From an uncultured Lachnospiraceae bacterium (GTDB taxonomy: Bacteria > Bacillota > Clostridia > Lachnospirales > Lachnospiraceae), in the NCBI GenBank assembly GCA_944376125.1, contig CALWBQ010000009.1, positions 36,774-100,773 of the forward strand: 64,000 nucleotides of DNA. Reading direction: 5' to 3'. The stretch's first letter is position 1, and every line of letters begins with the position of its first letter. Of the stretch, positions 25,797 through 34,255 are shown in pieces. Under the pieces are notes generated by a model. That model had not been told where the DNA came from. It did no database searches and saw only the letters and a list, made by a program, of their open reading frames with translations. A program made the translations under genes and the position numbers.

Positions 25797-26939
25797 ATGG
25801 AAGCAAAAATTCGCGGTAATATTGGCAAAATAATCACCGCAGCTCTCATTGTGATCTTCACCGTTGGATTTATGATTCGTTTAAACGGCGTGGCCAAGAC
25901 AGAGCTGGTAAACCGCACCGGTCAGACATTTGAGACCGGTGTGGTTACTGAAATTCTGCAGGATAATCTTCAGGAGGATGGAAGCCGGGCAGGGCAGCAG
26001 ACTGTGGCAGTCCATATGACTAGCGGAGAAAAAGAAGGCGAGGATCTGGTTACTACCAGCAACTCAGGGTACCTGTTCGGAGCTCCCTGTGAAGTGGGGA
26101 TGAAGGTAGTAGTGCTCCAGAGCATTTCGGGGGATACTGTGATTACAACAGTGTACTCCATCGACCGTTCTAATGTCATCATCGGCTTTGCCGTCCTCTA
26201 TATAGCGGCGCTGTGCCTGGTAGGGGGCATGAAAGGGGCTCGTGGAGCTCTGGGACTGATTTACACCTTTGCGGCGATTCTCTATATTTATCTGCCGCTG
26301 GTTTATTTGGGCTATTCTCCCTTCTGGGTTTCTGTATTGATCTGCATCGTCACTACTCTGGTTACTATGCTCCTGATCGGAGGGTTTGCCCGAAAGACTA
26401 TCTGCGCTACTCTGGGAACTATGGCGGGCGTTGTCATCGCAGGTGCTGCTGCCGCCATTTTCTCCAATATGACTGGGGTTACCGGGTGGAATGTCTCAGA
26501 TATTGAGAGCCTGATGACGCTGCAGCAGGTGAACGGCATCCAGGTAGGCGGGCTCCTTTTCTCCGGCCTTCTGATCAGTGCCCTGGGGGCGGTGATGGAT
26601 GTGGCAATGTCGATCTCCAGCTCTATGCAGGAACTGCATGATCAGAATCCTTCCATGACCCGCATGGAACTGATGAGCGCGGGGATGCGTGTGGGCCGTG
26701 ATATGATGGGAACCGATTCCAATACTCTGATCTTGGCATTTGCGGGGAGCAGCCTGTCTATGCTGGTGCTGGATTACGCTTACAGCCTCCCCTATCTTCA
26801 GATCATCAATTCCAACAATATTGGGATTGCGGTGATGCAGGGGCTGTCCGGCAGCTTCGGAATCGTACTCAGCGTTCCCGCCACAGTGGTGATGGCGGCA
26901 TATATTTATAAGCTGGAGAAAAAAGAAAAAACAGAATAG
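25797..26939 (+). CDS. YibE/F family membrane protein
   Basis: A 380-residue protein with an N-terminal anchor, an external beta domain (about 35-115, FETGVVTEILQDN...) and about seven transmembrane helices, ending in a basic/charged tail KLEKKEKTE. The GGMKGARGALGLIYTFAAI and LGAVMDVAMSISSSMQEL segments are typical of YibE/F, a transporter-like family of unknown substrate. Only 4 bp follow the phosphatase stop, with a weak ribosome site, so translation may be coupled. Phosphate or phosphonate export or uptake is a guess. Confidence 0.88.
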   Translation: MEAKIRGNIGKIITAALIVIFTVGFMIRLNGVAKTELVNRTGQTFETGVVTEILQDNLQEDGSRAGQQTVAVHMTSGEKEGEDLVTTSNSGYLFGAPCEVGMKVVVLQSISGDTVITTVYSIDRSNVIIGFAVLYIAALCLVGGMKGARGALGLIYTFAAILYIYLPLVYLGYSPFWVSVLICIVTTLVTMLLIGGFARKTICATLGTMAGVVIAGAAAAIFSNMTGVTGWNVSDIESLMTLQQVNGIQVGGLLFSGLLISALGAVMDVAMSISSSMQELHDQNPSMTRMELMSAGMRVGRDMMGTDSNTLILAFAGSSLSMLVLDYAYSLPYLQIINSNNIGIAVMQGLSGSFGIVLSVPATVVMAAYIYKLEKKEKTE

Positions 26940-26960
26940 CAGGCAATGGTTATCATCATA

Positions 26961-27006
26961 ACAGACGCTGCGGCGCTGCAGAAGCGGCCCCGGGCGTCTG
27001 TTATTT
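26961..27006 (+). terminator. terminator after the YibE/F gene
   Basis: ACAGACGC and GCGTCTGT pair, with an inner GC-rich hairpin, followed by TATTTTA. Confidence 0.8.
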
Positions 27007-27117
27007 TACTGTGAAAGCTCTGTCAGGCGCTGATGCCGCCCGGCGCGAGAATTCCGCAAACGGAACTCTTTGTTCTTAAAGAAATGGTAAGCAAAAAGTA
27101 AATAACTGAATAGAAGA

Positions 27118-27190
27118 ATATGGTATAATAACCACAGAGTGGTTATTATACCTGCGCATACCGGTTTCTGCGTTCACCGCAGAAATCCGG
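27118..27190 (+). repeat. 73-bp double-hairpin repeat, copy B
   Basis: A near copy of 3302-3374. Here the first stem is perfect: ATAATAACCAC / GTGGTTATTAT around AGA. Relative to copy A the G-C pair in ACCGC/GCGGT is replaced by A-T in ACCAC/GTGGT, so both sides changed and pairing is kept. The second stem (TTTCTGCG/CGCAGAAA) is unchanged. Lies in the 500-bp gap between yibE/F and the next gene. Confidence 0.85.
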
Positions 27191-27230
27191 GCGCTAAAAT
27201 CCGCCGGAGGCTGCCATGGCCTGAAGGGAT

Positions 27231-27258
27231 ATGGTATAATAACCGCAAAGCGGCACTT
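27231..27258 (+). repeat. partial repeat copy C
   Basis: GATATGGTATAATAACCGCA followed by AAGCGG repeats the first 24 bp of copy A, then diverges before the second half of the stem. It is 41 bp beyond copy B and seems to be a truncated copy. The rest of 26940-27439 holds the YibE/F terminator and no recognisable gene. Confidence 0.7.
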
Positions 27259-27439
27259 GTGAACCTGCGGTTTGGAAAAGGGGAAAAGACGGATAAAGGT
27301 TTTGCGTTTTTCTACGGCAGGCTGAGTTGCCGAAGGAAGTGGATCAGGACGCTCTGTTTTCCTTTGTGGTTGGAGCAGAGCTGGTGCTGATTTTTCTGAT
27401 TCAGCTTGTATATAATTATAAAAAATGGAGGGAGGAACC

Positions 27440-27673
27440 ATGAGCGGAAAATTAATGGCTGCCGTCGATGCACTGTTTCTCCTGTCTATGCTGCTCCCCA
27501 AAAGAGGGATCATCTATGTCGCCTGCGGGGCCTGGATCGCATATCTGATATACCAATTAAAAAGGACACCGTACAGAGCGGTTAAGATCATAAACGGTGG
27601 GCTGATCGTTTTGGCAGCCATTATGATGGCAGCAAACCTGTATTTTATGTTTCGGCAGAGAGGGGGAGTCTGA
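27440..27673 (+). CDS. small membrane protein, unknown
   Basis: A 77-residue protein. I start it at 27440 with GGAGG 5 bp upstream. Three hydrophobic stretches (VDALFLLSMLLP, IYVACGAWIAYLIYQL, GGLIVLAAIMMAANLYFMF) suggest two or three membrane passes. It starts a run of five closely spaced genes up to 29787. Function unknown. Confidence 0.6.
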   Translation: MSGKLMAAVDALFLLSMLLPKRGIIYVACGAWIAYLIYQLKRTPYRAVKIINGGLIVLAAIMMAANLYFMFRQRGGV

Positions 27674-27674
27674 C

Positions 27675-28007
27675 TTGGCAAAGTATGAGAAAAAAGTTTA
27701 CGGAAATTTTGAAGAGATTCTGACGAAAATACACAATGCGGTTATGGAGGGGAGCGCCTCGGCTTCCTATGAGGACGGCAGTGACTTCGCTCAGGGGGAT
27801 TTTCAGTGTGCAGTGCGGGTCTATGAGCGCTACAGCTGGACCGGAGGAAACAGAGTCAGCCTTTCCCTGACACTGGCCGGGAGCAGAGGCGAGTATTTTC
27901 TGTCAGCGATCACATCGGGAGGAAGCCAGGGCGTATTCTTTAAGTTTAATACCATGGGTGAGGAGGCATTTCTGGAAACGATCTCGGATGTGGTGGGTTC
28001 CTTATGA
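27675..28007 (+). CDS. DUF6054-like protein
   Basis: A 110-residue soluble protein read from a TTG start (27675), 2 bp after the previous stop, with GAGGGGGAG upstream. It has a compact alpha/beta composition, including VRVYERYSWTGGNRVSLSLT and LSAITSGGSQGVFFKFNT. It resembles the small DUF6054 family found in Firmicutes, of unknown function; the assignment is from memory of the motif. Confidence 0.6.
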   Translation: MAKYEKKVYGNFEEILTKIHNAVMEGSASASYEDGSDFAQGDFQCAVRVYERYSWTGGNRVSLSLTLAGSRGEYFLSAITSGGSQGVFFKFNTMGEEAFLETISDVVGSL

Positions 28008-28044
28008 GGAGGAAGAAAGGGGAGGAAGAAAGGGGAGAAAGAAG

Positions 28045-28653
28045 TTGATAAAGAGATTTATATTAGCCATCCTGGCGGTTATAGCAGTGTGCCTGACGGC
28101 CTGCCAAAATGCGGCGGGGATGGAGAGCAGCCCAGGTGTAAGTGAGACTGAGACAGAAACAGAGATAAAAATAGTTTCAGAGGGCGAGACGGAAGCAATG
28201 GAAGAAACGGAGCAGGAAACAGAAGAGGCCGCCGGGGAAGGGAGAGAGGAAATCCGCATAGATATGGCGGAGGACAGCACAGCGGCAGACGGCATGGAGG
28301 AGTACGCATCCCTTTCTTTTTTCTGCGGAGATGCAGAGTGGAAACTGCAGTTTCTGGCCCAGGAGGATATGGTGGAGTCCGGAGAACTTATGCTGGATGA
28401 CAGCTGCCATTTTGTGATCAGAGCCGTGTCCGGAGAACAGGAATTTGTTTTGTTTGACGAGACCGTTCAGCTTGGAGCCCCGGAGGGAGATGTATTTACA
28501 GATGTGGAGAACCAGCTTCACATTGTGATACAGGATGCGAGGACAGCCCAGTACCGGATAGTTGATTACAGATATGACGAAGGGGAAAACGTCTTTTTCG
28601 GGGAGATCCTGGCAGACTACAGCGGCGTAAACTACTGGGGAGAGGTACGGTAA
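28045..28653 (+). CDS. putative lipoprotein
   Basis: A 202-residue protein. I choose the TTG at 28045 (LIKRFILAILAVIAV then CLTAC) because it gives a clean lipoprotein signal peptide with lipobox LTAC; the upstream open frame has no signal. Residues 25-75 are very Glu/Thr-rich spacer, then a globular beta-rich domain with YRYDEGENVFFGEIL near the end. Probably anchored on the outer face of the membrane. No homology recognised. Confidence 0.6.
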   Translation: MIKRFILAILAVIAVCLTACQNAAGMESSPGVSETETETEIKIVSEGETEAMEETEQETEEAAGEGREEIRIDMAEDSTAADGMEEYASLSFFCGDAEWKLQFLAQEDMVESGELMLDDSCHFVIRAVSGEQEFVLFDETVQLGAPEGDVFTDVENQLHIVIQDARTAQYRIVDYRYDEGENVFFGEILADYSGVNYWGEVR

Positions 28654-28655
28654 AT

Positions 28656-29171
28656 ATGGCTAAAAACAGATGGAAACAGGCAGGCGTGATCGCAGCAGTT
28701 GTTTTGGTTATCCTTGGGGGCGCAGCTTTGTCTTGGTCAGGGGAGTATCTTCGCCGCAGTCTTCCCGCATCTGACTCTGCGGAGGTGCGCTCTTTTACGG
28801 GAGTCATAGAGTCCATCAGCGGGGTCACAGCGGTTGTTGAGACAGATGACCTCTGGGATGAGTACAGAGGGACGGTGAGAGTATCTGTCATTCTGGACGC
28901 GGAGACTGCCGGCCGGGCGGCAGTGGGGGATGAGATATTGGTGACTTACACAGGGCCTTTTATGGAGACTTCACCCCTGCAGGTGTCAGGCCAGCAGAGT
29001 GCGGAGCTTGTGACGCCCGAGACGGATGCCGCTGCTGCAGCCAGCGGCAGTGAAGCTGGAAACCTGGTGCCGGTCAGCGGGGAAAAGGACATCCAGAGTG
29101 TCTTGGAATTTTTGAAAAGTCTGGAGGAAACTAAACAAGGAAGAGGGAAAAAGCATCACAATGACACATGA
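28656..29171 (+). CDS. membrane-anchored protein, unknown
   Basis: A 171-residue protein starting 2 bp after the lipoprotein. One N-terminal transmembrane segment (VIAAVVLVILGGAALSW), then a small beta domain (FTGVIESISGVTAVVETDD ... VGDEILVTYTGPF) reminiscent of OB-like or YxeA/DUF3221-type exported domains, then an Ala/Ser-rich tail. It overlaps the next gene by 11 bp. Function unknown; together with the lipoprotein it forms an exported pair. Confidence 0.55.
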   Translation: MAKNRWKQAGVIAAVVLVILGGAALSWSGEYLRRSLPASDSAEVRSFTGVIESISGVTAVVETDDLWDEYRGTVRVSVILDAETAGRAAVGDEILVTYTGPFMETSPLQVSGQQSAELVTPETDAAAAASGSEAGNLVPVSGEKDIQSVLEFLKSLEETKQGRGKKHHNDT

Positions 29172-29787
29172 TAAGGATATCCGGGAACCGCTTTTTGATT
29201 TTTTGGAGGAACAGTATGGAAAGATCCGGATTATAGAAGAAAAGACGATGGGGAGTTCCCGGGCTGATGTGGTGATGGTGACAGATACAGGGCTGTGCGG
29301 CCTGGAAATCAAAAGTGATGCCGACACCTATGCAAGGCTGTCTAGACAGGTAAAAGATTATGACCAGTACTTTGATTACAATCTGGCGGCGGTCGGATCC
29401 AGCCACGGCCTGCATATTGAGGAGCACGTGCCGGAATATTGGGGGATCATTACAGTGGAAGAGACTGCCGGGCAGCTGGATTTTTATATGCTAAGAAAAC
29501 CTAGGAAAAATCCAAAGATGTGCTGGCAGAAAAAACTGGAAATTCTCTGGCGGCCGGAGCTGGCCTGTCTTCAGGAGTGGAACGGGATGCCGAAATACAG
29601 AGAAAAGAGCAAGGCTTTTGTGGTGAAAAAGATTGCGGAGAGAGTTCCGGATAAAATCGATGAGGACAGACTGTCCAGGCAGGTCTGTGCCCTGCTTTTT
29701 GAGAGGGATTATACCACTATTTCTGATACGCTGAAAGAATACAGAAAAACCTCTGTCAGTACTGTAAAATCCCCGGTTGTGTGGTAA
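29161..29787 (+). CDS. sce7726 family protein (nuclease-like)
   Basis: A 208-residue soluble protein. The N-terminal domain has the sce7726 pattern: IREPLFDFLEEQYG, then ADVVMVTDTGLCGLEIKSDADTYARL, whose D...E-x-K arrangement resembles PD-(D/E)xK nucleases, followed by RQVKDYDQYFDY. The C-terminal half has helices that could bind a partner. Members often appear in accessory and defence regions, but their role is unproven. Overlap of 11 bp with the preceding membrane protein makes translational coupling likely. Confidence 0.75.
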   Translation: MTHDKDIREPLFDFLEEQYGKIRIIEEKTMGSSRADVVMVTDTGLCGLEIKSDADTYARLSRQVKDYDQYFDYNLAAVGSSHGLHIEEHVPEYWGIITVEETAGQLDFYMLRKPRKNPKMCWQKKLEILWRPELACLQEWNGMPKYREKSKAFVVKKIAERVPDKIDEDRLSRQVCALLFERDYTTISDTLKEYRKTSVSTVKSPVVW

Positions 29788-29877
29788 AATAACCATATAT
29801 GATAAAGAGCGTGCTGTGAGGCAAAGAACCGTTGTGCAGGCTTTTTTGAAAAACGGCGCGCAGAGGGGAGAAAATGT

Positions 29878-30486
29878 ATGAATCAATTAAAACGTATTGC
29901 TCTGATTGCAGCGGCATGCGCCTGCGTATCCGGATCGGCAGTGCCTGTGCTGGAAAGTACTATGATCGTTGCAGAAGCCCATTCTGGCAGGACAGATGGA
30001 AACGGAGGCCATAGGGACAATAAGAATAAGAGCGGATTGGGAAGCTACCATTACCACTGCGGCGGTCATCCGGCTCATCTCCATGAAAACGGAGTATGCC
30101 CATATGCATCGGCACCGGCGTCATCCTCAAGGGGAAGTTCATCATCAGGAGGATCATCTGCTGCAGCCTCATCTGCAGATGGCCAGAGTGCAGAGCAGTC
30201 TGTGAGCCGGGAGATGATGGATCAGTATGCTGCAGTTTTCGATGCAGATTACTATTACAGCAATTATGAAGATCTGCAGAGCAGCATTGGCCGGGACGAT
30301 CTGAAATTGTTTGGGCATTTTTTGGACTGCGGAATGGCAGAGGGACGTATCGGATGCGAAGATTTTAATGTGAATGTATACAGAGAAAATAACCCAGACC
30401 TGCAGAAAGAATTTGGGGATGACCTGCCCCGGTATTATTCCCACTATATGAGCAGCGGATGCCATGAGGGAAGAATCTGCAGATAG
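29878..30486 (+). CDS. secreted YHYH-domain protein
   Basis: A 202-residue exported protein. Signal peptide 1-33. The YHYH motif region AHSGRTDGNGGHRDNK and GSYHYHCGGHPAHLHENGVC is rich in His/Cys and probably binds metal. A Ser/Ala linker follows, then a C-terminal domain with FDADYYYSNYEDLQSSIG and FNVNVYRENNPDLQKEFG, two copies of a short surface repeat with Y-x-x-N-P/E-DLQ pattern. RBS GGGGAG. Probably wall-associated; function unknown. Confidence 0.75.
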   Translation: MNQLKRIALIAAACACVSGSAVPVLESTMIVAEAHSGRTDGNGGHRDNKNKSGLGSYHYHCGGHPAHLHENGVCPYASAPASSSRGSSSSGGSSAAASSADGQSAEQSVSREMMDQYAAVFDADYYYSNYEDLQSSIGRDDLKLFGHFLDCGMAEGRIGCEDFNVNVYRENNPDLQKEFGDDLPRYYSHYMSSGCHEGRICR

Positions 30487-30543
30487 GATGATGCCGTATA
30501 ACATAGCTGTCTCTGAAGGACGATAGGATGAAAAATAAATTTA

Positions 30544-30580
30544 AGCGCCGGTGGTTTCTGAACCCGGCGCTATTGTATTT
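30544..30580 (+). terminator. terminator after the YHYH gene
   Basis: AGCGCCGG pairs with CCGGCGCT, followed by ATTGTATTT. Confidence 0.75.
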
Positions 30581-30628
30581 CCGCAGAAACCCTGATATAA
30601 TTTTTGATAAGCGGAAAGGACGGACAGC

Positions 30629-31519
30629 ATGGAATTACGGGTATTAAAATATTTTCTGATGGTGGCGAGGGAGGAAAACATTACAAGGGCAGCGAACCTC
30701 CTCCATGTGACACAGCCTACCCTGTCCCGCCAGCTTATGCAGCTGGAGGAGGAGCTGGGGGTCAAATTGTTTGACAGGGGAAACCACAACATCACACTGA
30801 CCGATGAGGGAATGCTTTTAAGGCGGAGAGCTAAGGAAATTATTGACCTGACAGAGAAAACAGAGGAAGAACTTTCCCACAGAGATCAGGAGATTGCCGG
30901 AACAGTGGCCATTGGCTGCGGGGAGACAAAAAATATGTCATTTCTCTCTGAGCGAATGATTGAATTTCGGGAGTGGTATCCGTTGGTGCGGTTCCAAATT
31001 TACAGCGCTACAGCAGAGGAGATCAAAGAGAGGATCGAAAAGGGACTTTTAGATATTGGCTTGCTTCTGGAGCCAGTGGATATCAGCAGATTTGAATTTA
31101 TCCGCATGAGAGAGAAGGAGCAGTGGGGAATCCTAGTGAGGGAAGACTGGGAGCTTGCCAGGCGGCCTTCTGCCTCACCGAAGGATCTGGCGAAAGTTCC
31201 TCTGATTATGGCTGAGCGGGAGATCGTGCAGAGAGATCTGGCCAACTGGTTTGGGGACTTATATGAAAATTTGGAAATTGTCTCCACTTATAATCTCCTT
31301 TTAAATGCAGCGAATATGGCAAAGCATGGTGTCGGGGCAGTGCTGTGCTTTAATATGGAAAGCGGCTATTCCGGTCTGAGATTTGTTCCTTTGTTTCCGC
31401 GTCTGGAGTCAGGTGCTGTCCTCGTATGGAAGAAAGACCAGACATTTTCAGCCGCTGCAAAAAGGTTTATCGAGAGAGCAAAGGAATGTATTTCAGGCAT
31501 TTCTGAGGATGCAGGATAG
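30629..31519 (+). CDS. LysR family transcriptional regulator
   Basis: A 296-residue protein. The N-terminal HTH is classical: LRVLKYFLMVAREENITRAA then NLLHVTQPTLSRQLMQLEEE. An effector-binding domain follows from about residue 90. LysR proteins usually regulate a divergent or adjacent gene, but here the upstream gene is codirectional and ends in a terminator, so the target is unclear. RBS AAAGGA. Followed by a terminator. Confidence 0.92.
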   Translation: MELRVLKYFLMVAREENITRAANLLHVTQPTLSRQLMQLEEELGVKLFDRGNHNITLTDEGMLLRRRAKEIIDLTEKTEEELSHRDQEIAGTVAIGCGETKNMSFLSERMIEFREWYPLVRFQIYSATAEEIKERIEKGLLDIGLLLEPVDISRFEFIRMREKEQWGILVREDWELARRPSASPKDLAKVPLIMAEREIVQRDLANWFGDLYENLEIVSTYNLLLNAANMAKHGVGAVLCFNMESGYSGLRFVPLFPRLESGAVLVWKKDQTFSAAAKRFIERAKECISGISEDAG

Positions 31520-31553
31520 GTATTAGATAGAAAGAAAAAACTGCGCTACAATG

Positions 31554-31582
31554 TAGGTATTCGGGAGAATACCTATTTTTTG
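31554..31582 (+). terminator. terminator after the LysR gene
   Basis: TAGGTATTC-GGGA-GAATACCTA followed by seven T: a textbook hairpin. Confidence 0.92.
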
Positions 31583-31613
31583 TCTCACAGGGAAAGAAAG
31601 GGGCGAATCAGCC

Positions 31614-31979
31614 ATGACAATCAGTGAAGCCAGCGAGAGGTATCAGATTCCAATCGAAATCTTGAAGGAATATGAAAAATGGGGGCTCTGCGGTGCAGTA
31701 AAAAAGGTTATGGGAGAGTGGCAGTACGATGATTCGGATCTGGAAAAGCTGAGCTTAATTATGACTCTCCATGATATTGGGTTTGCTGCAGATGAGATCG
31801 AGGCTTACATGAAACTGACAGCGGAAGGAGGTTCCGGCGGAGGGGAGCGGCTGAGAATGTTGGATCAAAAACGGACAGCCACTTTGGATGAGATCCATTT
31901 TTATGAGAGGAAGCTGGAGCGTTTGGATTATTTAAGGCATGAAATCCGCAGACAGGAAGAAAGAAGAACGCGGCTGTGA
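31614..31979 (+). CDS. MerR-type transcriptional regulator
   Basis: A 121-residue protein. The N-terminal HTH (TISEASERYQIPIEILKEYE) and the wing with EWQYDDSDLEKLSLIMTLHDIGFAADEIEAYM fit the MerR family, followed by a coiled-coil dimerisation helix. No effector-binding domain. It is 178 bp upstream of a MATE pump gene on the same strand, which it may control. RBS AAAGGGG. Confidence 0.8.
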   Translation: MTISEASERYQIPIEILKEYEKWGLCGAVKKVMGEWQYDDSDLEKLSLIMTLHDIGFAADEIEAYMKLTAEGGSGGGERLRMLDQKRTATLDEIHFYERKLERLDYLRHEIRRQEERRTRL

Positions 31980-32157
31980 AGGAGGGGGAAGGGTGTTGGA
32001 AACAGCGCCATCTGCTGAAAAACACGTATGGCCTATGGGGAACCAGAGAATTTAACTATTTGATCTTTTGCCTGACTGATGCTACACTAGATGCGGAAAG
32101 GGAGCATCGGAGTGTCAGGGACACAGGCTCTGGGTCTCAGATGCAAAGGTTAGATTT

Positions 32158-33501
32158 ATGAAGCGATTTTTTACAGAAGAAAGCAGGCAGCGCCTTGAAG
32201 CGCTCCTATTTTTGTCGATTCCCACGATTGTGGAGGAGATTTTAGCCACTTTGCTGCAGTATGTAGACACGGCGATGGTGGGACAGCTTGGAGAGCAGGC
32301 CACAGCCTCGGTCAGCATTACCACCAATGTCACCTGGCTGGTTAACAGTGTGCCGGGGGCTATCGGCACAGCGATGCTGGTTTTGATTTCTAAGGCAGCC
32401 GGCTCAGGGGACAAAAAGCAGGTTCAGAAATTGGCACAGCAGGCGTTGTTCCTTGCAGTTGTGTCAGGAATGATATTAAGCATCATCTCCATTGGACTCA
32501 GCCCCTATATTCCAAGGTGGATGGGAGCGGAAAAAGCGATCCAGGGGGAAGCCTCGCGGTATTTCTTTATCATTAGTCTGCCGCTGATTTTCCGGTCCTC
32601 CAGCACGATCCTGGGGGCGGCTCTGCGGGCAGTTCAAAACACAAAGACGCCTATGGTGATCAGTGTTGCAGCCAATGGACTGAATATTGTCCTGAATTAT
32701 TTTTTGATCTATACATTGGGGCTTGGGGTAGCAGGGGCAGCCATTGCCTCGGCGATCTCCTATGTTTTGTCAGGTGTTCTCATGTTTGCAGCCTGCCGGC
32801 GCAATGCCTGGCTGAGATGGGAATGGAAAGAGTTTTCCCTGGAGGGCCGCTTAATGAAAGAGTGCGCCGCCGTAGGCACGCCAGTGCTGGGAACCAGCGT
32901 GGTTTCCTGCCTGGGCTATGTAGTGTTTGCCAGCCTGGTATCCGGTATGGGAACCACAGTATTTGCTGCACATTCTATCGCGGTGACGGCGGAAACCATC
33001 TTTTATGTTCCGGGATACGGGCTGCGCTCGGCGGCATCAACACTCATAGGAAATGCCCGGGGAGAGAAAAATATAGAGAAGCTGAAGTCTGTGGGGAAGA
33101 TCAGCGTCGTCCTGACTATCGCTATGATGTGTGTCAGCGGGCTGATCCTCTATATTGGAGCAGCTCCTCTGATGAGACTGTTTTCCCCCAGCGAGCGGGT
33201 TGTGACACTGGGGGCGGAGATGCTTCGGCTTGTAGCTTTATCGGAGCCGTTTTTCGGGCTGATGGTTGTCCTGGAAGGAATTTTTTACGGGCTTGGACGG
33301 ACCCGCTACGCATTTGTAGTGGAGACAGTGGGAATGTGGGCGGTCAGGATCCTTCTGACATTTCTGTGCGTCCGGCACTGGAATCTGGGACTCCGAGCCG
33401 TCTGGTACTGTATGATTGCAGACAACGTCTGCAAGGCCCTTCTGTTTATTGTACCGTTTGCGTGGAAAAAGAGCAGAAAGCGTCTTTTAGAATCCATTTA
33501 A
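32158..33501 (+). CDS. MATE family efflux transporter
   Basis: A 447-residue multidrug/oligosaccharide-lipid exporter fold with 12 predicted membrane segments. IPTIVEEILATLLQYVDTAMVG is the typical N-terminal motif, and the second half repeats it at AVGTPVLGTSVVSCLGYVVFASLVSG. Likely expels drugs or metabolites by Na+ or H+ antiport. The ribosome site is weak (AAAGG). It overlaps the convergent DUF1275 gene by 4 bp at the ends. Confidence 0.92.
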   Translation: MKRFFTEESRQRLEALLFLSIPTIVEEILATLLQYVDTAMVGQLGEQATASVSITTNVTWLVNSVPGAIGTAMLVLISKAAGSGDKKQVQKLAQQALFLAVVSGMILSIISIGLSPYIPRWMGAEKAIQGEASRYFFIISLPLIFRSSSTILGAALRAVQNTKTPMVISVAANGLNIVLNYFLIYTLGLGVAGAAIASAISYVLSGVLMFAACRRNAWLRWEWKEFSLEGRLMKECAAVGTPVLGTSVVSCLGYVVFASLVSGMGTTVFAAHSIAVTAETIFYVPGYGLRSAASTLIGNARGEKNIEKLKSVGKISVVLTIAMMCVSGLILYIGAAPLMRLFSPSERVVTLGAEMLRLVALSEPFFGLMVVLEGIFYGLGRTRYAFVVETVGMWAVRILLTFLCVRHWNLGLRAVWYCMIADNVCKALLFIVPFAWKKSRKRLLESI

Positions 33502-34241
33502 TGGCCATGGGGAATCTGATCTAGTTTCCCCTTTTCTTTTTTTAAGTCAGCATACAGCAGATCAAACAGAACAATCCCCAGGGGGATGAGGGAGAACCAG
33601 ATGGCTTTTCCAAGGAGAATGTGGCAGAGGATGGTGGAGAGGGTTCCGCCTGCCACAAAGCTGGCCAGCATTCCCAGATGGATTCCGCTCCGCTTTAAGT
33701 GAGCCCGGCTTTCCCCTGGGTGGCGGGAAGCCTTGCAGAGAAATACTCCCACCTGGCGGATGTGATTGGTGCAGAAGGTGGTTGCCATGGGAATTCCCTG
33801 GGCTTGACGGAAGGTGTTGTACTGCATAGAGCAGATCAGATTAATCAGAATTTGGGTGATCTGGACGGGAGCGGATTCTGGGAGAAAGCCCAGGAAGATG
33901 ACAACGCCCATCTCGATCATCACCAGCAGGGTGTCCCAGCGGAAGAGGCGGAGCTTCTTTACCTGGTTTGGGAGCAGCTCTGAGATGAAAGCGCCCAGGC
34001 AGTAGGCGGTGATAGGAATGAGCAGATAGAGAGCCTGCCCCCAATTCTGATTGCCTAGAGACATAGCCAGAAGGACAAAATTGCCGGTCTGCGCATTACA
34101 GAAGACACCGCCTCTCAGGGTGTAGGTAAAGGCGCCGAAATATCCGCCTGTAAACATCATCAGGATAAAAACCAGCCATCTCTCACATTCCAGATACTCG
34201 GCAGCGGGTGAGGGGTTGGCCGGCTGTTTTGTTGCTTCCAT
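33498..34241 (-). CDS. YoaK family protein (DUF1275)
   Basis: A 247-residue membrane protein with six hydrophobic segments. The family motif is FTGGYFGAFTYTLRGGVFCNAQTGN is seen near residue 35 as MMFTGGYFGAFTY...AQTGNFVLL, with a second signature TFCTNHIRQVG. Transport is suspected, but the function is unknown. RBS AGGAGG. It lies 14 bp after a MerR regulator gene, forming a two-gene unit that is probably MerR-controlled. Convergent, overlapping by 4 bp with the MATE gene. Confidence 0.88.
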   Translation of the reverse strand: MEATKQPANPSPAAEYLECERWLVFILMMFTGGYFGAFTYTLRGGVFCNAQTGNFVLLAMSLGNQNWGQALYLLIPITAYCLGAFISELLPNQVKKLRLFRWDTLLVMIEMGVVIFLGFLPESAPVQITQILINLICSMQYNTFRQAQGIPMATTFCTNHIRQVGVFLCKASRHPGESRAHLKRSGIHLGMLASFVAGGTLSTILCHILLGKAIWFSLIPLGIVLFDLLYADLKKEKGKLDQIPHGH

Positions 34242-34255
34242 ATTTGTGTAGCCTC

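Noticed and set aside
24263..25918. 551-codon minus-strand frame
   Set aside because: It lies exactly opposite the metallophosphatase gene and arises from its codon bias; no protein signature.
28002..28309. open frames opposite the lipoprotein gene
   Set aside because: Ser/Pro-rich shadows of the Glu-rich spacer.
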